DNA of 35,820 nucleotides from CAIKHN01 sp964394565. Its GTDB lineage: Bacteria > Patescibacteriota > Patescibacteriia > UBA9934. Below the pieces are notes generated by a model, which did not search any database, had not been told where the DNA came from, and worked only from the letters and a program-made list of their open reading frames with translations. Shown here piece by piece: positions 25,850 through 33,800 of this stretch. The position numbers and the translations under genes are program-made. Within the stretch, counting starts at the first letter, position 1. The number at the start of each line of letters is the position of its first letter. The stretch lies in the NCBI GenBank assembly GCA_964394565.1, contig CAYMYA010000008.1, positions 1 through 35,820 on the forward strand. The letters run 5' to 3'.

Positions 25850-27757
25850 ATGGCCTTTGATCTTGGAAAACATCAGCAGTCTACGGCACCCGTTGAGCCA
25901 AAAAAACTCACGGAGGCGCAACTGCAAGCGCTGCACGAGCGCACAACACTCGAGGAGGAGCGGGTCTATCGTCGCGGAACGGTAAGCGTTCGTGATCTTA
26001 TCTCGCCATCGAGCTTTGAAGTCACGTCGTCATTTTTGCGACTGGGAGATATGTTTGTGCGTACGTTATTTGTCACAACATATCCTCGATACGTTGGTAT
26101 TGGGTGGGGCGCGCCGGTGATTAACTACAACAGTACAATTGATATCGCGATGTACTTTTACCCCATAAAGCCTGAAGTCATTTTAAAACAGCTTCGAAAT
26201 AAAGTTGGTGTGCTGGAGGCACAGGTGATGTCTGATAACGAAACTGGAAAACCACGCGATCCAGTGCGTGAAACTGCGCTGCGTGACGTGGAGCAGTTGC
26301 GTGATGATTTAACGCAAGGCATCGAGCATTTTTTTCAGTTTGCGTTTTATGTCACGATGTACGCAAAAGATAAAGAGGAATTAGATCGTCGGACGGATGA
26401 AATTGAATCGATCTTTGGGCAGAAGCTCATGTATTCAAAACGTGGATTTTATCAAACGGAGCAAGGGTTTAATTCGACATTGCCGCTGTGCAACGACGAG
26501 CTCATGATCACATTCAACATGAATACGTCGCCGATTGCATCGTCGTATCCTTTTATTTCTTCGGACGTCACGAGTGATAACGGGATATTGTACGGTATCA
26601 ACCGTCACAATAATTCGCTCATTCTATTTGATCGGTTTAGTTTACAAAATGCAAATTCCGTCGTGTTTGCAACATCTGGTGCTGGAAAATCGTACGCAGT
26701 CAAGTTGGAGATCTTGCGCTCGCTCATGATGGGCATCGACGTAATCGTGATCGACCCTGAAATGGAATATCGTCAACTATCTGATGCCGTTGCCGGGACA
26801 TACATTAACGTTTCACTTGCATCAGATAGTAAGGTGAACCCATTTGATTTGCCGAGGCCAAAGGGCGATGAAACATCGGTAGACGATATTTTGCGGTCGG
26901 CAGTCATTACGCTGAAAGGATTGTTGCGCATCATGATCGGGAAACCCATTGGCGAAAAGGGTACGCTCGGGTTTACGCCGGAAGAAGATTCGTTATTGGA
27001 TCGTGCGCTGTTGGAATCCTACGCAAAGCGCGATATTACGCCAGATCTTTCATCGCTTGCAGGCGTTGCAGACTATCCTGTTTTGGATGATCTCCTCCAG
27101 GTGCTTGAAGGTATGGAGGGGGGAACAAATCTTGTGGCACGGTTGCAGAAGTTTACCAGCGGAACATTTTCTGGATTGTTAAATTCACCAACCACAGTGG
27201 AAATGCGCAATCAGCTTGTGGTCTTTTCTGTGCGGGATTTGGAGGACGAATTGCGTGCCATGGCGATTTATACCATCGTGAACTATATCTGGAATGTCGT
27301 GCGCTCGGAGCGTAAAAAGCGCATTCTTGTGATCGACGAAGCATGGTGGCTCATGCAGAATGAAGATTCTGCAAAGTTTATTTTCGCACTCGTGAAGCGC
27401 GCGCGAAAATATTACCTTGGCGTCACGACCATCACGCAAGACGTGAATGACTTTTTACAATCAACATACGGGCAAGCGATCGTGACAAACTCATCGTTGC
27501 AGCTACTCATGAAACAGTCACCAGCGGGGGTTGATCGTGTGGTAGCGGCGTTTAACCTGACGCAAAGTGAAAAATATCTCTTGTTAGAGTCCGCAGTGGG
27601 TGAAGGGATTTTCTTCGCCGGGCAAAAACACGCGGCGATCAAAATTGTTGCGTCTTACACGGAAGATCAACTCGTTACCACAAATCCACAACAACTGTTA
27701 GAAATTGAAAAAGAGAAAAAGCGACTTGCTGCAGAGCAAGCCGATCTTCGCGCATAA
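25850..27757 (+). CDS. VirB4/TraC-type ATPase
   Basis: A 635-residue AAA+ ATPase. Residues 40-260 form the conserved N-terminal domain; Walker A is TSGAGKSY (about 275-282), Walker B is ILVIDEAWWLM (near 493-503), followed by an Arg-Lys-Tyr-Tyr-Leu-Gly and Thr-Gln-Asp-Val motif-III-like segment. VirB4 energises substrate transfer and pilus assembly in type IV secretion. ATG 25850 lies one base past the previous stop; a TTG at 25832 in frame would overlap it and is less likely. With the VirB6-like, PrgI-like and VirB8-like neighbours this makes the locus a minimal T4SS-like machine. No VirD4 coupling protein or relaxase is present in the window. Confidence 0.93.
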   Translation: MAFDLGKHQQSTAPVEPKKLTEAQLQALHERTTLEEERVYRRGTVSVRDLISPSSFEVTSSFLRLGDMFVRTLFVTTYPRYVGIGWGAPVINYNSTIDIAMYFYPIKPEVILKQLRNKVGVLEAQVMSDNETGKPRDPVRETALRDVEQLRDDLTQGIEHFFQFAFYVTMYAKDKEELDRRTDEIESIFGQKLMYSKRGFYQTEQGFNSTLPLCNDELMITFNMNTSPIASSYPFISSDVTSDNGILYGINRHNNSLILFDRFSLQNANSVVFATSGAGKSYAVKLEILRSLMMGIDVIVIDPEMEYRQLSDAVAGTYINVSLASDSKVNPFDLPRPKGDETSVDDILRSAVITLKGLLRIMIGKPIGEKGTLGFTPEEDSLLDRALLESYAKRDITPDLSSLAGVADYPVLDDLLQVLEGMEGGTNLVARLQKFTSGTFSGLLNSPTTVEMRNQLVVFSVRDLEDELRAMAIYTIVNYIWNVVRSERKKRILVIDEAWWLMQNEDSAKFIFALVKRARKYYLGVTTITQDVNDFLQSTYGQAIVTNSSLQLLMKQSPAGVDRVVAAFNLTQSEKYLLLESAVGEGIFFAGQKHAAIKIVASYTEDQLVTTNPQQLLEIEKEKKRLAAEQADLRA

Positions 27758-27760
27758 TCT

Positions 27761-28345
27761 ATGGAACGTAAAACACAAATCGAAATCGCATTCGCTGTAC
27801 TCGTACTCCTCCTTTTTCTCGGGGTCATGATGTGGTGGAAATGGCCAAAAGAACCTGTTGAGATGGTACCGCAATCGTCAACGGGAACGCTTATCTCTTC
27901 ACCATCAACGCAGTCAAACACTCCCGCAACCCAGCCAGTCGAGAGTGATGACGTTCCTGTGGTGCAGACAACGTCGCCATCAACCGTGGCGAGAACGTTT
28001 GTGGAGCGATTAGGGAGTTATTCTACGGAAGCGGATGCAGAAAACATTGAAGATATTCTGCCCATGGCGACTACAGCATTTCAAAACGAGTTGCGCGTAT
28101 TGGTTCGGGAAGCTCGCGCGTCGTCAAGCGGCGCGTACTATGGCGTTTCAACGATTGTCGTGACAGCACCAGTCACGGTGAGTTTTACCGAAACGCGGTC
28201 CGTGCTTGTTATGACGACGCAACGAGAAGAAACCATAGATACTCCTGGAAATACGGTTGTGTCGTATCAGTCCATTACGGTCACACTGGTGAAAGCGGGA
28301 ACAACATGGCTTGTGGATGGGTATTCTTGGAGTGAAAAGATGTGA
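27761..28345 (+). CDS. Membrane-anchored protein, VirB8/NTF2-like domain (tentative)
   Basis: A 194-residue protein: one N-terminal membrane helix (about 9-28), a Ser/Thr/Pro-rich linker (35-75) and an outer domain of about 115 residues. The domain runs helix-helix (Val-Ala-Arg-Thr-Phe-Val-Glu-Arg-Leu) then several strands ending in Thr-Trp-Leu-Val-Asp-Gly-Tyr-Ser-Trp, a pattern seen in NTF2-like domains such as VirB8 and TcpC. The family call rests on topology and position right after virB4, not on a decisive motif. Its stop overlaps the comFC GTG start. Confidence 0.65.
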   Translation: MERKTQIEIAFAVLVLLLFLGVMMWWKWPKEPVEMVPQSSTGTLISSPSTQSNTPATQPVESDDVPVVQTTSPSTVARTFVERLGSYSTEADAENIEDILPMATTAFQNELRVLVREARASSSGAYYGVSTIVVTAPVTVSFTETRSVLVMTTQREETIDTPGNTVVSYQSITVTLVKAGTTWLVDGYSWSEKM

Positions 28346-28932
28346 TCGTGGAAGCAGTATTTCCAAAATACTGCGTGCAGTGTGAACGCGAGGGGGCGTT
28401 GCTGTGTGCAGCGTGCATGAGGAATTTTTCATGTGATGGGCCACCGTTTGCATATGCAAACCCGGTAATTCGTCAGTTGATTTGTGCATGGAAATACGAT
28501 GGTGATGGTGAGGGGTTGCGTGTGTTTGCTGATATCTTGCGCCCAAGGCTTGTGCCGTTGCAGCGTGAGGTGAGGGAACGGGGGATAGAGGCAATTGTAC
28601 CGATGCCGCTTTCGGCGTGGAAAGAGCGGTGGCGAGGCTTTCACCAAGCACGAGATTTGTCGCGAGTGATTGGTGAAATATTGCCTATTCCTGTCGTTGA
28701 TGTGTTGGAGCGTCAGCACCGATGGATGGCGCAAGCAAATTTGTCGCGTGAGGTGAGGAAGGACGCGTTGAAGGCGAACCCGTTGAAAAAACGGGATGGG
28801 GCTGAGATGCCGAAACGTATTTTGCTTATTGACGACGTCGTGACTACCGGTGCAACCATGAACGCCGCAGAGATGGTTTTGAAATCATCTGGTGCCGATA
28901 TCGTCGTGCGATGGAGTTTGGCGAGGGGGTGA
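28342..28932 (+). CDS. comFC: ComFC-like phosphoribosyltransferase-family protein
   Basis: A 196-residue protein with an N-terminal zinc-finger-like CxxC pair (Cys11/Cys14 and Cys22/Cys25) and a C-terminal type I phosphoribosyltransferase PRPP loop, LLIDDVVTTGAT (about 158-169), in the order typical of ComFC/GntX. ComFC is needed for natural transformation in several bacteria; its molecular role is still unclear. The GTG start at 28342 overlaps the previous gene's stop by 4 bases, so translation is probably coupled. Together with dprA it places two competence-type genes on either side of the T4SS-like cluster. Confidence 0.9.
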   Translation: MIVEAVFPKYCVQCEREGALLCAACMRNFSCDGPPFAYANPVIRQLICAWKYDGDGEGLRVFADILRPRLVPLQREVRERGIEAIVPMPLSAWKERWRGFHQARDLSRVIGEILPIPVVDVLERQHRWMAQANLSREVRKDALKANPLKKRDGAEMPKRILLIDDVVTTGATMNAAEMVLKSSGADIVVRWSLARG

Positions 28933-29021
28933 GGGAGGTGTGAGTCTTGGAATGGGTTGTGATCGGAGCTGATGTGAATGCGAGCGAGTCGGTCAGGGTG
29001 TTTGTTTTGTGGATGAGGGTC

Positions 29022-29050
29022 TTGCTAACGCAACTGAGTTGCGTTAAGAT
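29022..29050 (+). promoter_or_regulatory. Zur/Fur-type operator embedded in the zinc operon promoter
   Basis: TTGCTA (29022-29027) and TAAGAT (29045-29050) are exactly 17 bases apart. The perfect palindrome TAACGCAAC-TGA-GTTGCGTTA (29026-29046) fills the space between and overlaps the edges of both boxes, so a bound dimer would block RNA polymerase. The first gene downstream encodes a Fur-family repressor, which points to autoregulation. Confidence 0.75.
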
Positions 29051-29059
29051 GGTCGGAGT

Positions 29060-29512
29060 ATGATTAAAGAAACTCCGAAAACCGGTGAGATTCGATACGA
29101 GCTTGCTACAGGCGGATTTCGTATGACGAAGCTTAGAAGCGCACTTCTCGAGATCTTCGCGCATGGAGTGAAGCCGTTTTCGGCAGACGAAATCCTGTCG
29201 CTCCTGAAAAAAAACGACCTCCCGGTCCACAAAGTCACACTCTATCGAGAACTCGATTTCCTCGTCAACGCCTCCGTCATTCACCCCGTCCATTTCCATG
29301 ATCAGATTTTGCGATACGAATCCGTCGAACAGCACCACCATCACCACGTCGTCTGCGTTCAGTGCAAAACCGTGGCCGATGTCGATGTTGGCGATGACTT
29401 TTCCGATGCGCAACGCAAGATTGAGAAAAAAACGAAATTCACTATTCTGCGTCATTCATTAGAATTTTTCGGCCTATGCAACGCCTGCTCTTCCGGATCG
29501 CGCTCGTCATAA
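29060..29512 (+). CDS. zur: Fur-family zinc-responsive repressor (Zur-like)
   Basis: A 150-residue Fur-family regulator. The winged helix spans residues 20-80 with the recognition helix in His-Lys-Val-Thr-Leu-Tyr-Arg-Glu-Leu (57-65). A His run (92-96) and Glu residues form the regulatory site, and two CxxC pairs (Cys99/Cys102, Cys140/Cys143) bind structural zinc. The Zur assignment rests on co-transcription with ZnuA, ZnuC and ZnuB: when zinc is high it should bind the palindrome at 29026-29046 and repress the operon. The -10 box ends 9 bases before the ATG, leaving an almost leaderless mRNA. Its 3' end overlaps the znuA start by 37 bases. Confidence 0.85.
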   Translation: MIKETPKTGEIRYELATGGFRMTKLRSALLEIFAHGVKPFSADEILSLLKKNDLPVHKVTLYRELDFLVNASVIHPVHFHDQILRYESVEQHHHHHVVCVQCKTVADVDVGDDFSDAQRKIEKKTKFTILRHSLEFFGLCNACSSGSRSS

Positions 29513-30378
29513 TCGCTGCCTGGGGGGCAGGGCTGGCCTACGTCACCCTTTTTCCAGAGAATCAGTTTCCTGACTATTCAAAAGACGACGGCCGTATTTC
29601 AATTGTCGCAACCATCTACCCGCTCGCATATTTCGCGATGGGGCTGGATCCTTCAGCAGCCATTGTCACGATCGTCGGCCAAGGCGTCGAGCCACACGAT
29701 TACGCGCCAACCATCAATGACGTAAAAACCATGCAGGACGCAGAAATATTGCTGATTAACGGGACAATCGACGAATGGGCACTGCGTGCCATTGAGGGGG
29801 ATCAGCGCGCGCACCACGCGCTCATTGCGCTGCAATCGCTGAATCTCCCAGAGTTTGATCCGCATTTCTGGATCGATCCTGTGTATGCGCAAGAAATCGT
29901 TGCACGCTTCAGCGAACAGCTTCAGCTTGTGGATCCCGCCAACCGAGAAACGATTGTTGAGAATGCTCAGAACAAGATCGCGGAGCTCATGGCGCTCGAT
30001 GGAGAGTATCGTGCAGCGCTCACGAACTGCGACATTCCAGAAATCGTTACCGCACACCAGTCCTTCGACGTTCTTGCGCGTCGGTACGGCTTCGTTGCGC
30101 ACAGCGTGACGGGATTGAATCCGGAAGAAGAGCCTTTTGCTTCGGCGATCGCTGAACTCGTGGATCTTGTTCGCACTCGCGGCATCACGACGATCTTTTT
30201 TGAATCAGCGACAAGCGATGCGCTGGCAAAAACGATTGCGGATGAAGCTGGGGTAACGGTGGGTGTTCTCGATCCCATCGAATCGCTTACGGCGGAATAC
30301 GATGCGGCGACAGGGTATACTGCAATCATGCGAGAAAATCTCAAAAAACTCTCCGACGCCATGGTATGCCATCCGTAA
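29476..30378 (+). CDS. znuA: Zinc-binding lipid/membrane-anchored ABC substrate protein (ZnuA-like)
   Basis: A 300-residue cluster A-I metal-binding protein with an N-terminal membrane segment (about 5-24) and no clear lipobox. The four expected ligands are visible: His74 in GVEPHDYAPT, His130 in DPHFWIDP, His194 in TAHQSFDVLARRYG and Glu243 in FFESATSDAL. Glu at the last position occurs in zinc and manganese members alike; the acidic His-rich loop of many ZnuA proteins is missing. The gene starts inside the end of the zur gene and its last codons overlap the znuC start, so all are one operon. Zinc is inferred from the neighbouring Zur-like regulator. Confidence 0.9.
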   Translation: MQRLLFRIALVIIAAWGAGLAYVTLFPENQFPDYSKDDGRISIVATIYPLAYFAMGLDPSAAIVTIVGQGVEPHDYAPTINDVKTMQDAEILLINGTIDEWALRAIEGDQRAHHALIALQSLNLPEFDPHFWIDPVYAQEIVARFSEQLQLVDPANRETIVENAQNKIAELMALDGEYRAALTNCDIPEIVTAHQSFDVLARRYGFVAHSVTGLNPEEEPFASAIAELVDLVRTRGITTIFFESATSDALAKTIADEAGVTVGVLDPIESLTAEYDAATGYTAIMRENLKKLSDAMVCHP

Positions 30379-31049
30379 CGCCACTGTTTGCATTGGATCA
30401 CGTTTCGTTTGTTGTTGCGGGAAAAGAAATTCTTTCCGGCCTCACGTTGGAAATTCATCGTGGTGAATATATTGGTATTATTGGGCCAAATGGGGGAGGA
30501 AAAACGACATTACTGCGGTTACTCCTAGGCCTCGAACAGCCAACGCACGGTACCATTTCGTCACACATTGAAAACGTCAACATCGGCTATGTTCCACAGC
30601 GTGTGAGCGGCGACGTCTTCTTTCCTGCGACGGTGCAAGAAATTGTTGCAAGCGGAATTGTTCGATCAACATCGCGTCACGATGCCGAACGCAGAATGCA
30701 TGCTGCGATGAAGACGACGGGAATTGCGCAACATCGGTCGCAACGTATTGGCACGCTTTCGGGCGGCGAGCGACAACGTGTCATGATTGCTCGAGCACTC
30801 GCAGGTGATCCCGACGTTTTATTTTTAGATGAGCCGACGTCAGCGATCGATCCCGCAAGTCAGGAAGCGTTTTACGAGTTGCTCCGCGATTTGCATCGGA
30901 AAGGGCTTACGGTGGTTATTGTGTCCCACGATACCGATGCTATTGCGCATGAAGTGCAGCGCGTGTTGTGTTTGAACCGTCACCTCGTGTGCCACGGCGA
31001 TCCAGCGGATGTGATTCACCGAGTACATACTGAACATTATGGCCATTAA
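30366..31049 (+). CDS. znuC: Zinc ABC transporter ATPase (ZnuC-like)
   Basis: A 227-residue ABC ATPase with Walker A GPNGGGKTT (40-48), a Q-loop in Gly-Tyr-Val-Pro-Gln-Arg, signature LSGGERQR (about 129-136), Walker B VLFLDEPTS and the H-loop in Val-Ser-His-Asp. It belongs to the metal-type (3.A.1.15) family by its compact length and its operon position after ZnuA. The start overlaps znuA by 13 bases and the end overlaps the YibE/F gene by 11 bases. Confidence 0.93.
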   Translation: MPSVTPLFALDHVSFVVAGKEILSGLTLEIHRGEYIGIIGPNGGGKTTLLRLLLGLEQPTHGTISSHIENVNIGYVPQRVSGDVFFPATVQEIVASGIVRSTSRHDAERRMHAAMKTTGIAQHRSQRIGTLSGGERQRVMIARALAGDPDVLFLDEPTSAIDPASQEAFYELLRDLHRKGLTVVIVSHDTDAIAHEVQRVLCLNRHLVCHGDPADVIHRVHTEHYGH

Positions 31050-32175
31050 ACGCATTGTTCTTGGACTTGCACTGTGCATCGTCGCCAGTATGCCGACGGG
31101 CGTTTTCGCGGAGGAAGTTTCCAATGACGCCGTGTATGCGGACGAGAGTGCGTATTTCTTGGGCAGCGTCACGATGATCTTTAGCGAGACATTGAACGCG
31201 GAATATGGCATGGAGGAAATGGTGCAAGACGTGAACGTCCGCATGATGACGGGGCCAGATAACGGAACGGATCAGCGCATTACCTACGTGACATCGGCGA
31301 GCCTGTTCGCAGCGCATCAGCTTGATGTTGGCGATACAGTCATCGTCACTCAGGATCCAGGAGCGGGGAGCGGGGAATACATCGTGCTCGATACATTTCG
31401 GATTCCTGGCGTACTGATCGTGTTTGCGATCTTCCTTCTCCTTGCCATCGTGTTTGCCAGGCTTCGGGGCGTGACGTCGATGTTTGGGCTTGCGGCGAGT
31501 TTAGCGATTCTCACATTCGGTATTGTTCCAGCAATTATGGCTGGTCACGATCCGTTGCTTGTGTGTCTGATTGGATCCGGTGCCATTGCGATCGTGTCCA
31601 TTTTGCTCGCGCATGGCGTAAACCGCCGGAGCGTTGTGGCGCTGATCGCAACAATCCTCACGCTCGTGCTCTGTGTGCTTTTTTCGCTCCTCGCCGTGAT
31701 GCTCGCACAGCTTGCCGGTTCTGGAACCGAGGAAGCGTTGTATTTGCAAATTGGCTCGTTGCCATCCTTAAATCTTCGGGGTCTTCTGCTCGGTGGCATG
31801 ATTATTGGTACGCTCGGTGTGCTGGACGACGTCACGACAGCGCAGGTCGCGGCTGTAGAAGAACTTCGCCTTGCAAATACGTCATTCGGCGCGGCAGAGT
31901 TGTATCGACGAGGCATCCGCGTTGGACGAGAGCATATTGCAGCGCTGGTGAACACCCTAGCACTCGCATACGCCGGTGCATCGTTTCCACTTTTCCTCCT
32001 CTTTTCGGTTCAAGGAGGCCCACCGCTGTGGGTGGTGCTGAATTCGGAACATGTAATGGAGGAAGTGATTCGTGCCATTGTCGGGGGAGCATCGCTGGTG
32101 ATTGCAGTGCCAATTGCGACGGCGCTTGCGGCGTATTATTTTAGCCGACCGAAAAATACCCATTATGCTCGCTGA
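31039..32175 (+). CDS. YibE/F-like membrane protein
   Basis: A 378-residue protein with a cleavable signal peptide (cleavage near Val-Phe-Ala, residue 24), an outer domain to about residue 130 and then seven or eight membrane helices. A conserved Gly-Val-Leu-Asp-Asp-Val-Thr-Thr-Ala-Gln segment (near 265) and Ile-Arg-Val-Gly-Arg-Glu-His-Ile match the YibE/F family. Its function is not established. Its overlap with both znuC and znuB shows it is an integral part of the zinc operon here, so a metal-related role is suggested. Confidence 0.85.
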   Translation: MAIKRIVLGLALCIVASMPTGVFAEEVSNDAVYADESAYFLGSVTMIFSETLNAEYGMEEMVQDVNVRMMTGPDNGTDQRITYVTSASLFAAHQLDVGDTVIVTQDPGAGSGEYIVLDTFRIPGVLIVFAIFLLLAIVFARLRGVTSMFGLAASLAILTFGIVPAIMAGHDPLLVCLIGSGAIAIVSILLAHGVNRRSVVALIATILTLVLCVLFSLLAVMLAQLAGSGTEEALYLQIGSLPSLNLRGLLLGGMIIGTLGVLDDVTTAQVAAVEELRLANTSFGAAELYRRGIRVGREHIAALVNTLALAYAGASFPLFLLFSVQGGPPLWVVLNSEHVMEEVIRAIVGGASLVIAVPIATALAAYYFSRPKNTHYAR

Positions 32176-32983
32176 TTTCTTCGCATACGACTTTCTTACG
32201 CGCGCATTAATTGCCGGTGTACTCGTGGCTATTGTTGCCCCAGTATTGGGAATATTTCTCACGGTGCGACGATATTCACTTATTGCAGATACGCTTTCTC
32301 ATGCATCGCTTGCCGGCGTCGCGCTTGGTGTGTTGCTTGGTTGGAACCCTGTGGTGACGGCAATACTCACCACTATTGGTGTCGCGATTGGTATTGAGCG
32401 ACTCCGATCATCCGGGAAATTGAGCGGCGAGGCAGTGTTAGCGTTATTTCTTTCCGGAAGCCTCGCGTTCGCTGTCGTCGCGATGAGTGCAGCAAAGGCA
32501 TTTAATGGGGGAGTGCTTGCGTATCTCTTTGGGAGCATTACGACGGTAAGTGTGAGTGATCTGTGGATTATCGGCGGGTTGGTTGTGGTGACACTCGGGA
32601 TTGTGGCAACGCGGTATGCCCAGTTTTTCCTCCTGTCGTTTGATGAAGATATTGCGAAAGCAAATGGTTTACCGGTGACGGCAGATAGCCTGCTCCTTGC
32701 CATCATGACTGCAGCAATCGTCGCGGTATCCATGCGCGTGGTTGGAGTGTTGCTCATTGGCGCACTTATGGTTATTCCTGTGCTTGCCGCAACTCAGTTT
32801 GGGCGAGGGTTTAAGGAAACTATGGGCATTGCGGTTGCGCTTTCTGTGCTTTCCGTGTGTGTTGGTTTGGCATTTTCGTATTCGTTCGACCTCGCAACAG
32901 GTGGGGCAATTGTGTTGTGTACAATCGGCGTCTTTCTCTTCAGCATGATTGTTGGTTCTTTCTTGCATTCCCGCCGCAATTAA
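32165..32983 (+). CDS. znuB: Zinc ABC transporter permease (ZnuB-like)
   Basis: A 272-residue ABC-3 family permease with about eight membrane helices. The conserved cytosolic loop Arg-Arg-Tyr-Ser-Leu-Ile-Ala-Asp-Thr-Leu-Ser-His-Ala-Ser-Leu-Ala-Gly-Val-Ala (about 40-58) and the later Ala-Leu-Met-Val-Ile-Pro-Val-Leu-Ala-Ala-Thr (near 200) are typical. ATG 32165 lies 11 bases inside the YibE/F gene; the longer frame from 32102 would overlap it much more. This is the last gene of the zinc operon; no terminator hairpin is obvious before the RNA element at 33017. Confidence 0.92.
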   Translation: MLADFFAYDFLTRALIAGVLVAIVAPVLGIFLTVRRYSLIADTLSHASLAGVALGVLLGWNPVVTAILTTIGVAIGIERLRSSGKLSGEAVLALFLSGSLAFAVVAMSAAKAFNGGVLAYLFGSITTVSVSDLWIIGGLVVVTLGIVATRYAQFFLLSFDEDIAKANGLPVTADSLLLAIMTAAIVAVSMRVVGVLLIGALMVIPVLAATQFGRGFKETMGIAVALSVLSVCVGLAFSYSFDLATGGAIVLCTIGVFLFSMIVGSFLHSRRN

Positions 32984-33016
32984 GATACTCTTTTCTCGTT
33001 CTCAATGAGAAATGGA

Positions 33017-33141
33017 CTGAAACCGCGATATTTGGATGGGCTGCTAGGAGACGATTGAGCACCGACGAGGCGTACGACACTGTACGGTGAGGAGGCGCGG
33101 AAATCGGCGACACCGCAGACCGCCAAATAGTGCGGTTTCAG
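33017..33141 (+). ncRNA. Candidate novel structured RNA, copy A, upstream of tRNA-Ser
   Basis: A perfect 10-bp stem (33017-33026 with 33132-33141) closes the element; a second stem CGATT/AATCG (33052-33056 with 33102-33106) encloses a conserved core. The core is ACCGACGAGGCGTAC (33061-33075), 5 variable bases, TGTACGGTGAGGAGG (33081-33095), with CGTAC/GTACG forming the inner hairpin and GACGAGG bulged. The same core recurs at 35663-35697. It ends 4 bases before tRNA-Ser. A TAAGAT box at 32981-32986 may be its promoter. Confidence 0.6.
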
Positions 33142-33145
33142 ATAT

Positions 33146-33233
33146 GGAGAGGTGGCCGAGTGGTCGAAGGCACCACACTGCTAACGTGGCAGGGAGCAAT
33201 CCCTCGCGAGTTCGAATCTCGCCCTCTCCGCCA
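33146..33233 (+). tRNA. tRNA-Ser (GCT)
   Basis: A full cloverleaf with 7-bp acceptor stem (GGAGAGG with CCTCTCC), discriminator G, encoded CCA and the long variable arm of class II tRNAs (stem GGGA/TCCC). The anticodon loop CTGCTAA gives GCT, reading AGC/AGU serine codons. Confidence 0.96.
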
Positions 33234-33268
33234 CGTAAAAACACCAGCTTGTCTGGTGTTTTTACGTG
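33232..33268 (+). terminator. Terminator of tRNA-Ser
   Basis: A perfect 16-bp stem (33232-33247 with 33253-33268) with the loop CTTGT and A-run/T-run arms. It begins within the CCA end, as after the initiator tRNA. Confidence 0.8.
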
Positions 33269-33348
33269 CCACGTGGACGGCGTGTTTGTATGCCGTCTTT
33301 ACGTGGCCGCATGCCGGCTGGTGTTTGACGTGGCAAGCCATATGTTCA

Positions 33349-33357
33349 TGATATAGT
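33349..33357 (+). promoter_or_regulatory. Extended -10 promoter for the GIY-YIG gene
   Basis: TG-A-TATAGT (33349-33357) matches an extended -10 element; no good -35 is seen. Transcription would start near 33364, about 33 bases before the ATG. Confidence 0.45.
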
Positions 33358-33396
33358 TTTTCAATCTCCACCGTGAAGATCTTAGACGCAAGTGTT

Positions 33397-33666
33397 ATGT
33401 TTTATGTGTATGTGCTCGAGAGTCTCTCGTCAAAATCCTGGTACATTGGACAAACTGTGAATCTTCATGCGAGACTCGAAAGGCATAATGCAGATGGCAA
33501 TGTTTCCACGGCACATAAGGAGCCTTGGCGAATAATTTATTACGAGGCGTATCTTGTACAAAAAGATGCGCTAGGAAGGGAAAAGTTTTTAAAGAGTGGT
33601 TCAGGGTGGAGATTCCTCAAAAAGCAGATGCGCTATTTCCTTGAGGAATCAGAATCAACAAAATAA
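33397..33666 (+). CDS. GIY-YIG domain protein
   Basis: An 89-residue single-domain protein. Met-Phe-Tyr-Val-Tyr-Val-Leu and Trp-Tyr-Ile-Gly-Gln-Thr form the two halves of the GIY-YIG signature (here YVY...YIG), followed by Leu-His-Ala-Arg-Leu-Glu-Arg-His-Asn and a Glu-Lys-Phe-Leu-Lys-Ser-Gly segment near the end, as in the YhbQ/UvrC N-terminal-like group. Family members nick DNA, but the role of the small stand-alone proteins is unknown. I chose ATG 33397, where the family begins, over a GTG at 33373. Confidence 0.88.
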   Translation: MFYVYVLESLSSKSWYIGQTVNLHARLERHNADGNVSTAHKEPWRIIYYEAYLVQKDALGREKFLKSGSGWRFLKKQMRYFLEESESTK

Positions 33667-33692
33667 CCAACCCTTCGCGGGGTTGTTTTGTT
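33667..33692 (+). terminator. Rho-independent terminator after the GIY-YIG gene
   Basis: A CAACCC/GGGTTG stem (33668-33673 with 33680-33685) followed by a T-rich tail, directly after the stop codon. Confidence 0.65.
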
Positions 33693-33696
33693 GGGC

Positions 33697-33702
33697 TATA
33701 AT
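33697..33702 (+). promoter_or_regulatory. -10 box upstream of the HEPN-like gene
   Basis: A consensus TATAAT. The -35 region is poor. The next open frame starts at 33720 after an in-frame stop. Confidence 0.4.
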
Positions 33703-33800
33703 GCAGGGGCTACGAATAAAAAATTCCAAAAGCTTTTCTGAAACATCAGGTACCAGATCAACATTTAAGGTATATTGGTGACATCGTCGTCTCTTTTGCG

